A stretch of DNA of 64,000 nucleotides from Karstenula rhodostoma CBS 690.94. Its lineage: Eukaryota > Ascomycota > Dothideomycetes > Pleosporales > Didymosphaeriaceae. The stretch spans positions 95,599-159,598 of the forward strand of contig MU001493.1 in the NCBI GenBank assembly GCA_010093485.1, written 5' to 3'. Within the stretch, counting starts at the first letter, position 1. The number at the start of each line of letters is the position of its first letter. Of this stretch, positions 8,691-18,624 are shown piece after piece. The notes under the pieces are model-generated. The model saw only the letters and a list, made by a program, of their open reading frames with translations, made no database searches and had not been told where the DNA came from. The translations under genes and the position numbers were made by a program.

Positions 8691-9668
8691 TCACATGCCT
8701 GCAAACACTACCTCTGTAGCCGCCCCACACTCTCCCCATTGCGGCTGACATCCATACGCCGGTCTACAATAATCATCCTGGTCGCCACACCAGCCGTAGC
8801 TTGAACAGCAGCGTCCATACGTCGACCCTACGCAACCGACACCATCTCCACACTGGCCGTTCGTGCTCACCGGAACTGTCGGGCTTGGGCGGGCGGAGCT
8901 GGATGTCGAGCTCGTACTCGGACTTGGAGTTGGTGTAGGAGTTGGCGTCGGTGTCGGCGTGGGGACGGACGTTGAGGATGTTGACGGAGACGGTGTTGGC
9001 GCTGGCGAGGAGGAAGACGAGGACGAGATCGGGGGCGCGTTGCCGCAGGTCCCGAACCCAGAGCGGCAGCCTGTACCGCAGTAGTCGAGCCCGTTGCCGC
9101 ACCAGTACCACTCTGAGCAGCAGTTGCCAAACGATGAACCGGCACAAGTGGTGGAGTTGCCACAGAGACCGTTTGTGGAGACGATGAGGGTGCCTGATGG
9201 GAGAGGTGGAGAGACGCTAGATGAGATGGTTGAGGAGGACGAGATTGTCGAAGAGGTGGAAGAGGTAGATGGAGAAGGCGTAGGTGTAGGTGTCGGCGTC
9301 GGCGTGGGAGTCGGAGTGGGTGTCGGCGTTTCAATCGGTGCGTCACCACATCTTCCGTACTGTGGCTGGCAGCCCACCAAAGCGTTGCAGTAATCGAAGC
9401 CAGTTCCACAATAGCCGTATGTAGAGCAGCATTGATTATTGGGGCATCTTTGGTTCCCTCCATCAGGGCCACACCGCCCCTCCATCTGACGTGGGAACAG
9501 ATATTGGGCAATTGGATTGCGTGTTGTTCCATTGTTCCTTTGCAATCGCTCTAATAACGAGCGTGACAGTTCCACTGGAAGGCGCGGCGCGTCAGCATTG
9601 GCCGGCGTCGAGGCAACAGCCCATGAGGAGCTCAAGGCTCCAGTTAGGAGGAGGGCCGCGAACCGCAT
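8691..9668 (-). CDS. Secreted chitin-binding protein with three CBM18 (hevein-like) modules
   Basis: A single exon of 325 residues starts MRFAALLLTGALSSSW, a clear signal peptide; an earlier in-frame Met would put a poor leader in front. Three CBM18 modules follow, each with the eight-Cys pattern and the CCS-x-YGYCG-like core: one starting near residue 65 (ending GCQPQYGRCG), a second near 165 (GNCCSEWYWCG) and a third near 280 (GRCCSSYGWCG, ending GCQPQWGECG). They are joined by Pro-Thr and Ser-rich linkers that are probably O-glycosylated. No catalytic domain is present, so binding to chitin is the likely role, for example shielding the fungal wall from host or competitor chitinases. The second fungal CBM18 gene in this window lies near 40 kb. 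Confidence 0.92.
   Translation of the reverse strand: MRFAALLLTGALSSSWAVASTPANADAPRLPVELSRSLLERLQRNNGTTRNPIAQYLFPRQMEGRCGPDGGNQRCPNNQCCSTYGYCGTGFDYCNALVGCQPQYGRCGDAPIETPTPTPTPTPTPTPTPTPSPSTSSTSSTISSSSTISSSVSPPLPSGTLIVSTNGLCGNSTTCAGSSFGNCCSEWYWCGNGLDYCGTGCRSGFGTCGNAPPISSSSSSSPAPTPSPSTSSTSVPTPTPTPTPTPTPSPSTSSTSSSARPSPTVPVSTNGQCGDGVGCVGSTYGRCCSSYGWCGDQDDYCRPAYGCQPQWGECGAATEVVFAGM
8923..8966. repeat. Minisatellite encoding a Pro-Thr linker
   Basis: Tandem GTTGGCGTCGGTGTC-like hexamers (plus strand) encode the repeated Pro-Thr pairs between modules 2 and 3 of the chitin-binding protein. Such arrays commonly change length between strains. Confidence 0.65.
9270..9332. repeat. Minisatellite encoding a Pro-Thr linker
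   Basis: The longer of the two hexamer arrays (GGTGTAGGTGTCGGCGTC type). It encodes about ten Pro-Thr pairs between modules 1 and 2 of the chitin-binding protein. Confidence 0.65.
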
Positions 9669-12143
9669 GGTCTTCAGCGAGGTAGTGACCGATTTCAAAA
9701 GACGGAGGAGGAGCAGGTCACTCTTAAATGACAACCAAGTGCGCTCTCAGGTCCCCTGTTCCGGCAATAAAGAGCGACGAGCTCCAGGAATAGGACCAGG
9801 TAGATAAGAGAACGTGTTCCGGGAATTTGACCGCGCATGAACATGCACGCGAGGCTTTGCGGGAACATAGAAATAGCCCCCGAGTCCATAGAATCATAGT
9901 CCCAAGCCCCTATCGAAATGTTCCATGCATGCTCGCGATCATTCAAGGAAGGGTCAAATTCCCAGGTTATTGATCAATATCGAAGATGCCATGGAAGAGC
10001 TGGGCATGTGGGGCATTGTTTGCGTCAGTGTTCTGTGTAGTAATTGCATATTCGAGTTTCTCAAAGGTTGTGCATATCCTCAAAGGAACTAAAGTGAAGC
10101 TGCGGAACTGTAGGATGATATGAGGTTCTCCAGCAGAAGGTGGTGTATAAACGCGCGGTACCGACTTGCAGAGCTGAGATGCAATGGTGCAGCTCCCCAC
10201 CATCCCGACGACCAGGTGGGGCAAGTCAAACCTTTCCAGCAATTATAAAGAGCATTGGCGTTGCATATATTCCCATTTGCGTCGGAAAGGAACGATGTTG
10301 CGCCTAAATGCGTTGCCGAGAGTACCGAGTTCGAGAATTGCCGGCGCTGTGACACAGTGCGGATAATAGCAGTGCAGAGCGCGCACGTGGTGTTGATAGC
10401 GGGCGGTGCAGAGCGACCAGGAACTACAATGTTATACTTCAATTGACGCGTTGGTGAGGTTATCCGCTGCGCACTTTTTCTGGAAACCAAAAAAGTGATG
10501 TTTTAAGTTGAGCCTTCGTGTTGCGCTCGACGAGCTTTTATCAAGAGCTCCCGATACTGGACGTCGACCCTCCGCACTTCCGGTGGCTTCATCCTCGTCT
10601 GCGCCTCCAATCTTTGACCGTACCGAGGTTTCCACACAGGATGGGTAACCGCGCCGAGAAATCGGTGTACTAAATTGGGTTCAGCTCTACTAAAAGTGAA
10701 CTTCAAGACGATGGCAGCAATGACAGATAGCCCCAAGCTTCAGGCATCACCACATTACGTGTACAACCCACTGCATAGTCACTGACGCGTTCACAGGCAT
10801 GGTGAACTTACTAAAACGTCTTTTGATCGATCGTATATTACTGCAAGCTGACATGTCCTCTTGTGACACCCCAGTATCAGGATGCCCATAATTACGTCGA
10901 AGCCCATTTTCAAACTCAACTATGCGTGAACCTTGCTTCAACTTCAGGCGTCATGAGAGCATTGAAACGTCTGCGAGCATCTGTACTGAGGTTTCTTGTG
11001 TATAGGTCTTGGCTCCTATGACTCCTCGCACTCTAAATCAAGTGGTCCCTGTACACTGGCTCTAGGTGAGTTGAGACCGTAATAGTGCCGGTGGACGAGT
11101 TTGGAGATTGGGCGACTTGACGCTGGGAATGTCGTGGAGTACATCCACAAGAAAAGGTGACTACTACCATACCTGGGTGTCTGAAGCTGATCCGCAGCCC
11201 TTCAGACCGGAGAACCTGTAGCGTCGAGTCAGTTTCAGCTATAGAAGAACATTCTCCGGAACTACACGTTCCTATTGCCAGGGAACAAATTCGGAATATT
11301 GAAGCGTCGCACGCAGCAACCCACACGGTCGGGGGATAGGTTCAAGCGTGCTGACATCAGGCTATCGCTATTATGTCCTTCGCTACAACCCGATTATGGT
11401 GGAATATTACCGCGGCATGGTTTTCTGATTGATGACTCGAACTACAAAGTAGTGTCCCGTAAAGTGATAGACAAATATGGACATGGACATGGACTGCCGT
11501 CCAAAAGTGATACAAAAGGAAGCGTTGTTACCGCGGCATAAGCCACTTCGATATGGTGCCGATTACGCCTTGTGAGGGCTGACAAGGAACATCGCCAGCA
11601 TCTCTTTCAGATATCAAGAGATGAGGCTGTATAAGACATGGCAGCGAAAACTGAAGCATAATCAAGAGCGTTTTGACGTGTAGGAATCCAACCGGTATCC
11701 GTGGACCCCGCGGCACTGCCTCGACCCCTGTTTGTCCCTGTTTTGCGGCCGAGCTGATTGGCGTTCTGCCACAATACATACTATACCCGAAGCAGAAAAA
11801 GCTCGTCGTAGCGAGTCTTGGCGTAGAGCACCTTCAATTCCAAGGCGCGACTTTACAACATGGGGTTTTCACGAGAATTTTTTCGGGAATTGTGGTTCCA
11901 GAATGGCCACGTCGTCAACTGGTTCTTGCCCGAGGGGCTTTAGTTATAGCCATCGAATGGTGGACTTGACGGCGTAGTCAATTAGGCGCCCAAACCCAGG
12001 ACTGCGTAAGCACTTCCCGTTATCCATGCTCTCTTAGTTCTAGGGCACATACAGCTCAATCCTAGATAAGTTTAAATGTGCTACCTCTGGCCTGGTCAGC
12101 AAGTCCCCCCCTTGCCAGCCAAATTCACCCGCATCCCGTCATT
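9669..12143. other. Long gene-free stretch
   Basis: About 2.5 kb without a gene I can support. Two overlapping minus-strand frames around 9970-10490 have protein-like stretches (PHIILQFRSFTLVPLRI and NICNANALYNCWKGL) in different frames. They could be a decayed gene but match no family I know. The right end contains the promoter of the P450 gene. Confidence 0.45.
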
Positions 12144-13831
12144 ATGCTGGCTAAGATCCTGCTAAGTGTTGTCGCTGCCTTTGTCGCGTATAGCTTCGTA
12201 TCATCAATCTCGACAAAGCGTCGCCATGCTGCGGCTGCAAAGGCGCTTGGCTGCGAGCCAGCTCCTGTCGAGCCTCGGGCGGATCCATTCGCACTGATCA
12301 ACTTGGTCAAGACCATGTGGGCGCACGGCAACAATCGGATCCTGGAATACTTGCAGGGCACTTTCGAAAACACGTCTTCGCATGTGAACAGAACAGTCTA
12401 CACGTACGAGACGGATTTCCTGGGGGACAAAGTTCTCTTTACTTGCGATCCGAAGAACATCCAAGCTATGCTGGCGACTCAATTCAAGGACTTTGAGCTG
12501 GGCCAGATCCGAACAGGATCATTTGCTCCATTGTGAGTTACCATTCGTGAAATTTCACATCTGCAACATGAGCGACTGACCGAGTGATATAGACTTGGTC
12601 ATGGCATCTTTTCGGCCGACGGGAAGCAATGGGAGCGCTCTCGTGCTCTTTTGAGACCCCAATTTTCGCGCGACCAAGTCAGCGACTTAGACCTGGAAGA
12701 GCGCCATGTTCAGAACATGCTCCAGGCTCTGTCCGCCGTGGCCAACACCTGGTCGAACGTGGTTGATCTTCAGCCGCTTTTCTTTCGACTTACCATGGAT
12801 TCTTCGAGCGAGTTCCTGTATGGAGAGAGCACCAACACTCAGCTCTCCGCACTTTCCGAAGAGGCTTCGGCCAAGAACGCCGAAGACTCCGCGTTCGTGA
12901 ACACTTTTGAAGCGTGCCAGAACCACATCTCCATGGCCATGTTGCTCAACGAGTTCTACAAACTCATGGAAACGAAGAGCTTCCTAGATCGCTGCCGGCT
13001 CTGCCACCGATACATCGACCAGTTTGTCAACAAAGCTCTGAGCCGCAAAGAGGCCCGTAAGGGGGTGGAGCAAGACAAGAAGGAAAAGTACGTTTTTCTC
13101 GACAGCCTGGCGAGCGAGACCGATGATCCGGTTGAGATTCGCGATCAGCTGCTCTCTATTCTCGTGGCTGGCCGCGACACCACGGCCGCCTGTTTGAGCT
13201 TCCTATTCCTCATGCTGGCTCAACATCCCGAGGTCTTTAGCAAGCTCCGCGAGACCATCATCGAAGAATTTGGCACGTTTCATTCGCCCCAGGACATCTC
13301 CTTTTCTAGGCTGAAGGCCTGTTCGTATCTGCAGTGGTGCATCAGCGAGACGCTACGGTTGTACCCCGGCGTACCCTGGAACTCGCGGCGGTGCGCCCGG
13401 GACACCACTTTTCCCACCGGGGGTGGTAAGGATGGTCTTTCACCGATCTTTGTGCCGAAGGGAGTCGAGGTAGTGTACATCGTGCAATTGATGCATAGAC
13501 AGCCTGAGTTCTGGGGTCTGGACGCGGACATGTTTATGCCTGAGCGATGGCAGAACCAAAAACATGGATTTGAGTATCTGCCTTTCAATGGTGGGCCGCG
13601 GTAAGCATCTTTTCCTCGAGATCTGTATTTGAATACTGACGGTCGATCAGCATTTGTCTGGGACAGCAATTCGCTTTGACTAAAGCTGCGTATGTAGTCG
13701 TGCGACTTTTGCAACGATTCGATAGGCTGGATGGCTCGCCCGGGGCATCGGAACCAGTCAAGTGGAGCGTAGGCTTAACAGGCAGACCGAAGAATGGAGT
13801 CAAAGTGCGACTGCACGCTGCAGCTGAGTAG
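12144..13831 (+). CDS. Cytochrome P450, CYP52 type (fatty acid/alkane omega-hydroxylase)
   Basis: Exons 12144..12532, 12593..13600 and 13651..13831 give 525 residues with frame preserved. The N-terminus MLAKILLSVVAAFVAYSFV is the ER membrane anchor. The family signatures are all present: C-helix region GKQWERSRALLRPQF, I-helix AGRDTTAACLSF near 317 (Ala-Gly-x-Asp-Thr-Thr), ExxR in SETLRLYPGVPWNSR near 382, and the heme loop FNGGPRICLGQQFAL with the axial Cys near 468. The last intron splits the heme loop at its Arg codon. The RxCLGQQFAL form and NSR after the ExxR helix are typical of CYP52/CYP539-like enzymes that hydroxylate the terminal carbon of fatty acids or alkanes with NADPH-P450 reductase. 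The exact substrate is inferred from family. Confidence 0.93.
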
Positions 13832-14346
13832 CAGAAGTCTCGGTTTAGTCGGCTTCAGTGGTGGAAATATACTCAAGCATTAGTCTTCTATTGGATCTAA
13901 CTTAGAGCTTCCATTAGAGTGGAACTAATGGCGACATTACTTTTTCGCGACGTAAGCCCTTACGTTCAAGGTTGGTATCAGACCAGCATGGATAAACGAC
14001 AAGCACCAGAAGTGAAATGTTCTCATTGACCGAACCGGTCGATTTCGATGTCTTCGAACAACCTGCCTCAGGCTTGAAAAATGCTGATGGGCCGATTGAT
14101 GAGGCGATTCATCGTGCAACCTTGACATTTATGATGGTTCAGAAACGCCCAGGTATGATAACAAGCATTACAAACTCATACCAAGCGGCTCCTGCTAGGA
14201 TACTCGACGAAGCAAAGATGGAGAGACCACTAACTACATTTGGCTAGTACATTTCATATCAGGCTAGTCTCCTCCACGAAGACAATCCCACTCTACGCCA
14301 TCAACTCAACCTCTACAAGCTTGACTAAAAGCCACAGTAAACCGCA
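13832..14346. other. Intergenic
   Basis: 3' flank of the P450 gene and promoter of the rhodanese-type gene. No coding sequence or repeat recognised. Confidence 0.45.
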
Positions 14347-15594
14347 ATGAATAATGTGACAGCACAAAAAGACAACTCCGACCCCGTCACATACACATGC
14401 ACATGCCCCGCCCAAACCGAAGGCGGAAGCGTCCTCCTCTTCTACCGCTATTGGGCCAACGCCCCGGTCCTCCCCCCAGAACACTCCCAAAAAACCCATG
14501 ACCCACAAGACCTCGCCAACTTCCACGCCGAAATTGCAAAATCCCTCCACATAGGAGCAAAATTCCGCATCGCAACCGAAGGCTTCAACATCACGCTGGG
14601 CGGCACATCCCCAACAATAGCCCGCTACATCGACGCCTGCCGCACGCATTGGTCCTTCGCCGGCATCGACCTCTCGACCCAGCTCACGCGCGACGCCTAC
14701 TTCAAGCCCACGCCCGGCTGCGCCTGTGCATTTGGCGGGAAAGCGTCTGTGAATGTCACGGCTGAGATCACGCCGCTGGGCATCACCAACTACGCGCCTG
14801 CAACGTGGAACAATGTCATCTCGTTGCCTCCCTCCGAATTCCACGATCTGTGTCGCAAAGGCGACATACCCCTGATCGACGTGCGGAACCACTACGAGTC
14901 GCGCATCGGGTACTTCGTCACGGGGGACGGGGGCGTAGCCGTGCGGCCTGCGGTGCGGAGGTTCAGCCAGTGGCCTGGCTACGTCGTCAGGCATGTGTTG
15001 GGGAATGACGTTTACAGGAAGCCTGCCGGGGTAGCGACGTATTGTACCGGCGGTATCCGCTGCGAGAAAGGGGCGCGGTGGATGCAGGAGGCGTTGGCGG
15101 GTGAAGGTGGGGAAAGCGGCGCACCGGTGTACACGCTGCACGGGGGTATCGTGGGGTATCAGGCTTGGATGGAGGAGGAGGTTAGGGCGGGGAGGAAGAG
15201 GCCTGAAGAGAGTTTCTTCAAGGGGACGAACTACGTCTTCGACGCGCGAGGAGCGATTGGAAATCAACAAGCGGTGTCCACATGTCATGGGTGTGGAGAG
15301 GCAGAGGACCGGCTCGGAAAGTGTGAAGTGCCTGGTTGTCACTTGGTTCTTGTTGTTTGCGAGGCATGTGAGACAAAAGGTGGGATCAGCTGTTGTGAGA
15401 ACTGTCGCGATGTCCGCGAAGGACAGGGGATAGCTGGGCGAAGTACCCACATCTGCAAATGCGAGAGCGAGAGGGAAAAGTCGCTCTGGGGTGAAGAGGG
15501 AGCGAAACTGGGTCGGGGGGCAAACGGTCGAAGACAAAGAGCGCAACAGCACGGTGACACCGTTTTTAGCCCTGGAGCGGTTTCACAATCATAA
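14347..15594 (+). CDS. Rhodanese-domain protein of the TrhO/UPF0176 (TSTD2) family
   Basis: A single exon of 415 residues. Bacterial TrhO hydroxylates uridine 34 of tRNA to 5-hydroxyuridine; the eukaryotic relatives are TSTD2-like. The N-terminal part (LLFYRYWANAPV, then KFRIATEGFNITLGGT, residues ~28-88) is the acylphosphatase-like half seen in this family. The rhodanese half begins near 170 with IPLIDVRNHYES and has the active loop YCTGGIRCEK, with Cys233 and Cys239, diagnostic of TrhO rather than ordinary sulfurtransferases. The segment PVYTLHGGIVGYQAW matches the family. A Cys-rich tail (CHGCG...CEVPGC...CEAC...CCENC, residues ~316-358) could bind zinc, as in eukaryotic and some bacterial members. 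The last ~50 residues are poorly ordered. The long opposite-strand frame is a shadow. Confidence 0.9.
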   Translation: MNNVTAQKDNSDPVTYTCTCPAQTEGGSVLLFYRYWANAPVLPPEHSQKTHDPQDLANFHAEIAKSLHIGAKFRIATEGFNITLGGTSPTIARYIDACRTHWSFAGIDLSTQLTRDAYFKPTPGCACAFGGKASVNVTAEITPLGITNYAPATWNNVISLPPSEFHDLCRKGDIPLIDVRNHYESRIGYFVTGDGGVAVRPAVRRFSQWPGYVVRHVLGNDVYRKPAGVATYCTGGIRCEKGARWMQEALAGEGGESGAPVYTLHGGIVGYQAWMEEEVRAGRKRPEESFFKGTNYVFDARGAIGNQQAVSTCHGCGEAEDRLGKCEVPGCHLVLVVCEACETKGGISCCENCRDVREGQGIAGRSTHICKCESEREKSLWGEEGAKLGRGANGRRQRAQQHGDTVFSPGAVSQS

Positions 15595-15781
15595 ACTCGC
15601 GTAGGTCGTGGTATGTGTTGAGCTTTCTGAGCGGCGACGAGTCGCCAATTTCCAAATTCACATATTCATATCCAGGATTCAAATATTCATATCTCTTTCC
15701 TTATTTTCCTTTCGTTTCGTGTCTCCTTTTTTGTTCCTTTCTTCGAGAGCAGAGTCACCAAACGGCACAATTGTATCTCTC

Positions 15782-16612
15782 TCACACGTCGTACGGGCTG
15801 CCTGGATCCTCCTTCCATCCAGACCTCTGCTCATACTGAAGCTGCTCACGGTTGTACACCGCGAACCACTTTTCAAATTTCGGCCTGGAGTACCACCGCC
15901 TTGCCATCTCATACCCGCCGTCCCCGAAGTCGTCCAAAATTCGGTCAATGTACATCCATACCGCCTCGAAGTGCTCCTCTCGTAACGGCTTTTTATCCTT
16001 CCGAGCGACAATGCAGCTTCCAATGCGGCCGCCCTGCCAGCCGTCGGGTGCAAACTCAGTCGTTGCATCGATGTTGAGAAAAGTGGCCTTCTGGTTGTCT
16101 AGTCCTGGATCTGTGACTTTCACGCGTTTGGTGTCGACCTTGTAGATGACTAGTGGGATCCCGATCAAGCCTGGAACAGGAAGAACTTTCTCGTCGAGTA
16201 TAGGATGATTGTCTGGAATACGAGTCTTGGAGAAGCCGTTTCCTTTTTTGGCGCACTCCAAACGTACACCTTTTACGAGGTTGGAGGATGGAGCCTCTTT
16301 GGATGTAGCGGGGAGTGCTTCGGGTGGCCTCGACGCCTGCTCTGCTCGAGCAACCGCATCCGCCTCCTTCATTTTCCGCGTAAAATCTTCGAGTTGGGCC
16401 ATGGAGAATTGCTCGCCGAGGCCGGAAAGACCATCATCGGTTTGCTCGTTTGGTTTCTTGCCGCATGATCTTTTGTGCTGCTTCCAATCAGTCTTCTGGC
16501 AATCCTTCGAGCAATATGGTCGCTCGTGGCAAGCAGCGCAGTTTTTCAGTCCACCAGGTACTTCGGACGCGCTCTTCTTGCAGACAGAGCAGCTGCGTTG
16601 TTCATTGGCCAT
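15782..16612 (-). CDS. MYND-type zinc-finger protein
   Basis: A single exon of 276 residues starts MANEQRSCSVCKKSA. The MYND finger occupies residues ~8-49 in the order C-x2-C, C-x2-C, YC-x3-C, H-x3-C (SCSVC...CAACHERPYCSKDCQ...WKQHKRSC) and mediates protein contacts. A Lys/Glu/Ala-rich region follows. The C-terminal ~160 residues form an unrecognised domain (VLPVPGLIGIPLVIYKV, FAPDGWQGGRIGSCIVARKD, HFEAVWMYIDRILDDFG). There is no SET domain, so it is not a SMYD methyltransferase. Its partner proteins are unknown. A second, unrelated MYND protein occurs near 51-52 kb. Confidence 0.87.
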   Translation of the reverse strand: MANEQRSCSVCKKSASEVPGGLKNCAACHERPYCSKDCQKTDWKQHKRSCGKKPNEQTDDGLSGLGEQFSMAQLEDFTRKMKEADAVARAEQASRPPEALPATSKEAPSSNLVKGVRLECAKKGNGFSKTRIPDNHPILDEKVLPVPGLIGIPLVIYKVDTKRVKVTDPGLDNQKATFLNIDATTEFAPDGWQGGRIGSCIVARKDKKPLREEHFEAVWMYIDRILDDFGDGGYEMARRWYSRPKFEKWFAVYNREQLQYEQRSGWKEDPGSPYDV

Positions 16613-17038
16613 TGTGGACTACGGGTGAATGTGAGCATGAAGACGGAAAAGCAGTGATTCGACTGATTCGATTGATGGGACAAAAGTGGAGGTGAAGCCC
16701 ACCCGACCAGGGTTGAAGGGATAGCGTCTTACCTTTTTAGTTTAGCTTGCGCTCCTGACGCGTTCTTCTCCGCATGGGCCCGCCGCTGGTGCGCTTTCCT
16801 CCACCGCTCTTCTCTCCACACCATTCCTATGGAACTGGCCCATGCTCTAGTGCGTACCACGATTTCGTCGCTTTGCAGGTCCGCAAACGGAGTGCGCTAC
16901 CTCTCGTGAGCGAGCTTTGGCTGTTACGCTCCTATGAGCTCATCGGGAGGTGAATGCCTTCTGCGATAACGGGGAGCTGAATGGTCGGTTCCGGCCATGA
17001 TGATGGCCATACCGTGTTATCGCCTTCTCCTGTGGACC
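16613..17038. other. Intergenic
   Basis: Promoter side of the MYND gene and 3' flank of the membrane protein gene. No gene supported. Confidence 0.45.
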
Positions 17039-17984
17039 TCAGACGGGCTGAATGCTGTCGAGCCAGTCTCTCGATGCCTTTCCTGGTCGTTGCGAGCCAG
17101 GGTTTCTGGGAGAAATCGTCTCGATATGCCGCAAGTTATCTCGATCTTCTTTTATGTCAAGGCTGTCCAATTCGGATGACGTGGACCCTCGCACAGAGAT
17201 CCGATCGAGCACCGACTTGAAGTCGTCGAGGAAGATAACGTCGGCCGTACACTTGAAGATGAAGGCGATCTGGAGAATCAGCTTTTAGTAACATGCTCAG
17301 CAAGACTCTCGCACGTACCTTCCACAGTGGGTTCTTGCCGCGGCAGGGGGTGTCGATGACCAGGACGATAACAACATCGGCAATAACGAAGCCGATCGAC
17401 AGGGCCATGGATAACAGAAGGACCAGGAACTTCCCACTCGTGCGGATGAGGTGGATGATGCTGCAATCGTAGGCGCGCTTGATGATATATATCAAGTAGC
17501 CGGTCGTGAAGAGCCACCACGGCTCCCTGCAGAGAAACTCCCACGGACGCAAGTAGATGAAGTAGTCGCTGCCCAAGTTGTTGTTGTACTGGAAGAGGAA
17601 GTAGCATTCCACGATCCAGTATGGCCACACCAGTATGAGCGTGCCGAGATAGATCCAATTCCCGGTCCTGCCTAGGAAGGGTTTGATCTTGATCCAGTTG
17701 ATGACATTGTGAAGGTTGTACGAGATGTAGAGCAGTACAGACGTACTGCTGGAGTACCACCCGGCGTCGGACCCACTGAAGAAGATGTACGTCCCACGGA
17801 AAGTCGCGAGGATAAGCTCGGAAAGAATGAGCTTATGTAGAAGCGCATGGCGGCGTAAGCTTGCAAGAGTTAGCAGCATGAGGACAACCAGGCCGCCGAC
17901 CATGTAGCCCTGTCCCCATGCTTCAGCGATGGTGCCAGACACGCCATCAACAGTGTCAGCGCATCTGTCGCGAGCAGCTCCCAT
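17039..17984 (-). CDS. Seven-helix integral membrane protein, function unknown
   Basis: Two exons, 17319..17984 and 17039..17269 (donor GTACGTGC, acceptor CCAG), give 298 residues. Seven hydrophobic segments can be seen: about 29-46, 51-69, 78-95, 108-130, 154-172, 187-212 and, from the second exon, IAFIFKCTADVIFL. A Ser-rich, charged C-terminal tail of ~60 residues follows (SVLDRISVRGST onward). This layout, with an exterior N-terminus and a hydrophilic tail, resembles a fungal GPCR-like receptor. However, I do not recognise Pth11, Ste2/Ste3, opsin or cAMP-receptor motifs. The intron joins NPLWK to IAFIFKC in frame. The product is probably at the plasma membrane or an internal membrane. Confidence 0.78.
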
Positions 17985-18624
17985 CTCAGAGCATTCTGTA
18001 GGGAGTTTTGGAGGGGATAAAGACGAATGAAGACGCCAGGATGAAGGGGCAAACGGAGCTTTAAGTGCGGAGTGCCGTGCATCCGAAAGTAGTTCCCCTT
18101 AGCGGATTTCCCCACGCTTGATAGCGTGCGCGTGCACGCTAAGATGGCCTCACCACAAATGCCCTAAACTTCGAAATCGGCTCGTAGCGGCGTCTCATCT
18201 CCAGAGGGCTGCATTCCCCACCAGCTGTTGGTCGCCTGGCTGTCGATCATCGCCCCTTTGCCATCAAGCTTTGGGCGCAACCCCTTCTCCATCGAAATAA
18301 TAAGCCTGCCAAGATGATCGCCCCGAAGAGCCACCGCAGGACATTGTCAGGCAAAGCCTTGGGCGTCAATGGCGGGCATACGCTGCGTCGTTCTCCTATG
18401 GCGAAATTCAGTCTTCCATCTAACAAAGGGTGATTTCTCACAACGCCAAACCAAACAATGGATTGTATCGTGCAGACTATGTTGTCAATTGACAATGTTA
18501 CTTTACGACTTTCATGTTAGCAGTATATGTGGGTTCGACTTATCGAAACATCACCTCACCCAACTCCAAAGAGCAATTTCCACAGGACACCTCCACATCA
18601 AGAAACATACGACAGATGTACAAA
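17985..18624. other. Intergenic
   Basis: Divergent upstream region between the membrane protein (leftward) and the first zinc-finger paralogue (rightward). The frame of the latter stays open upstream to 18514, but the ATG at 18625 gives the better match to its paralogues. Confidence 0.45.

Noticed and set aside
9967..10490. Overlapping minus-strand frames that look partly protein-like
   Set aside because: Phrases such as PHIILQFRSFTLVPLRI are suggestive, but frames change, starts are not ATG and no family fits; left as an unexplained stretch.
14293..15552. 419-codon minus-strand frame opposite the rhodanese gene
   Set aside because: The plus strand has exact TrhO motifs; the opposite frame is Arg/Pro/Val-rich without domain features.
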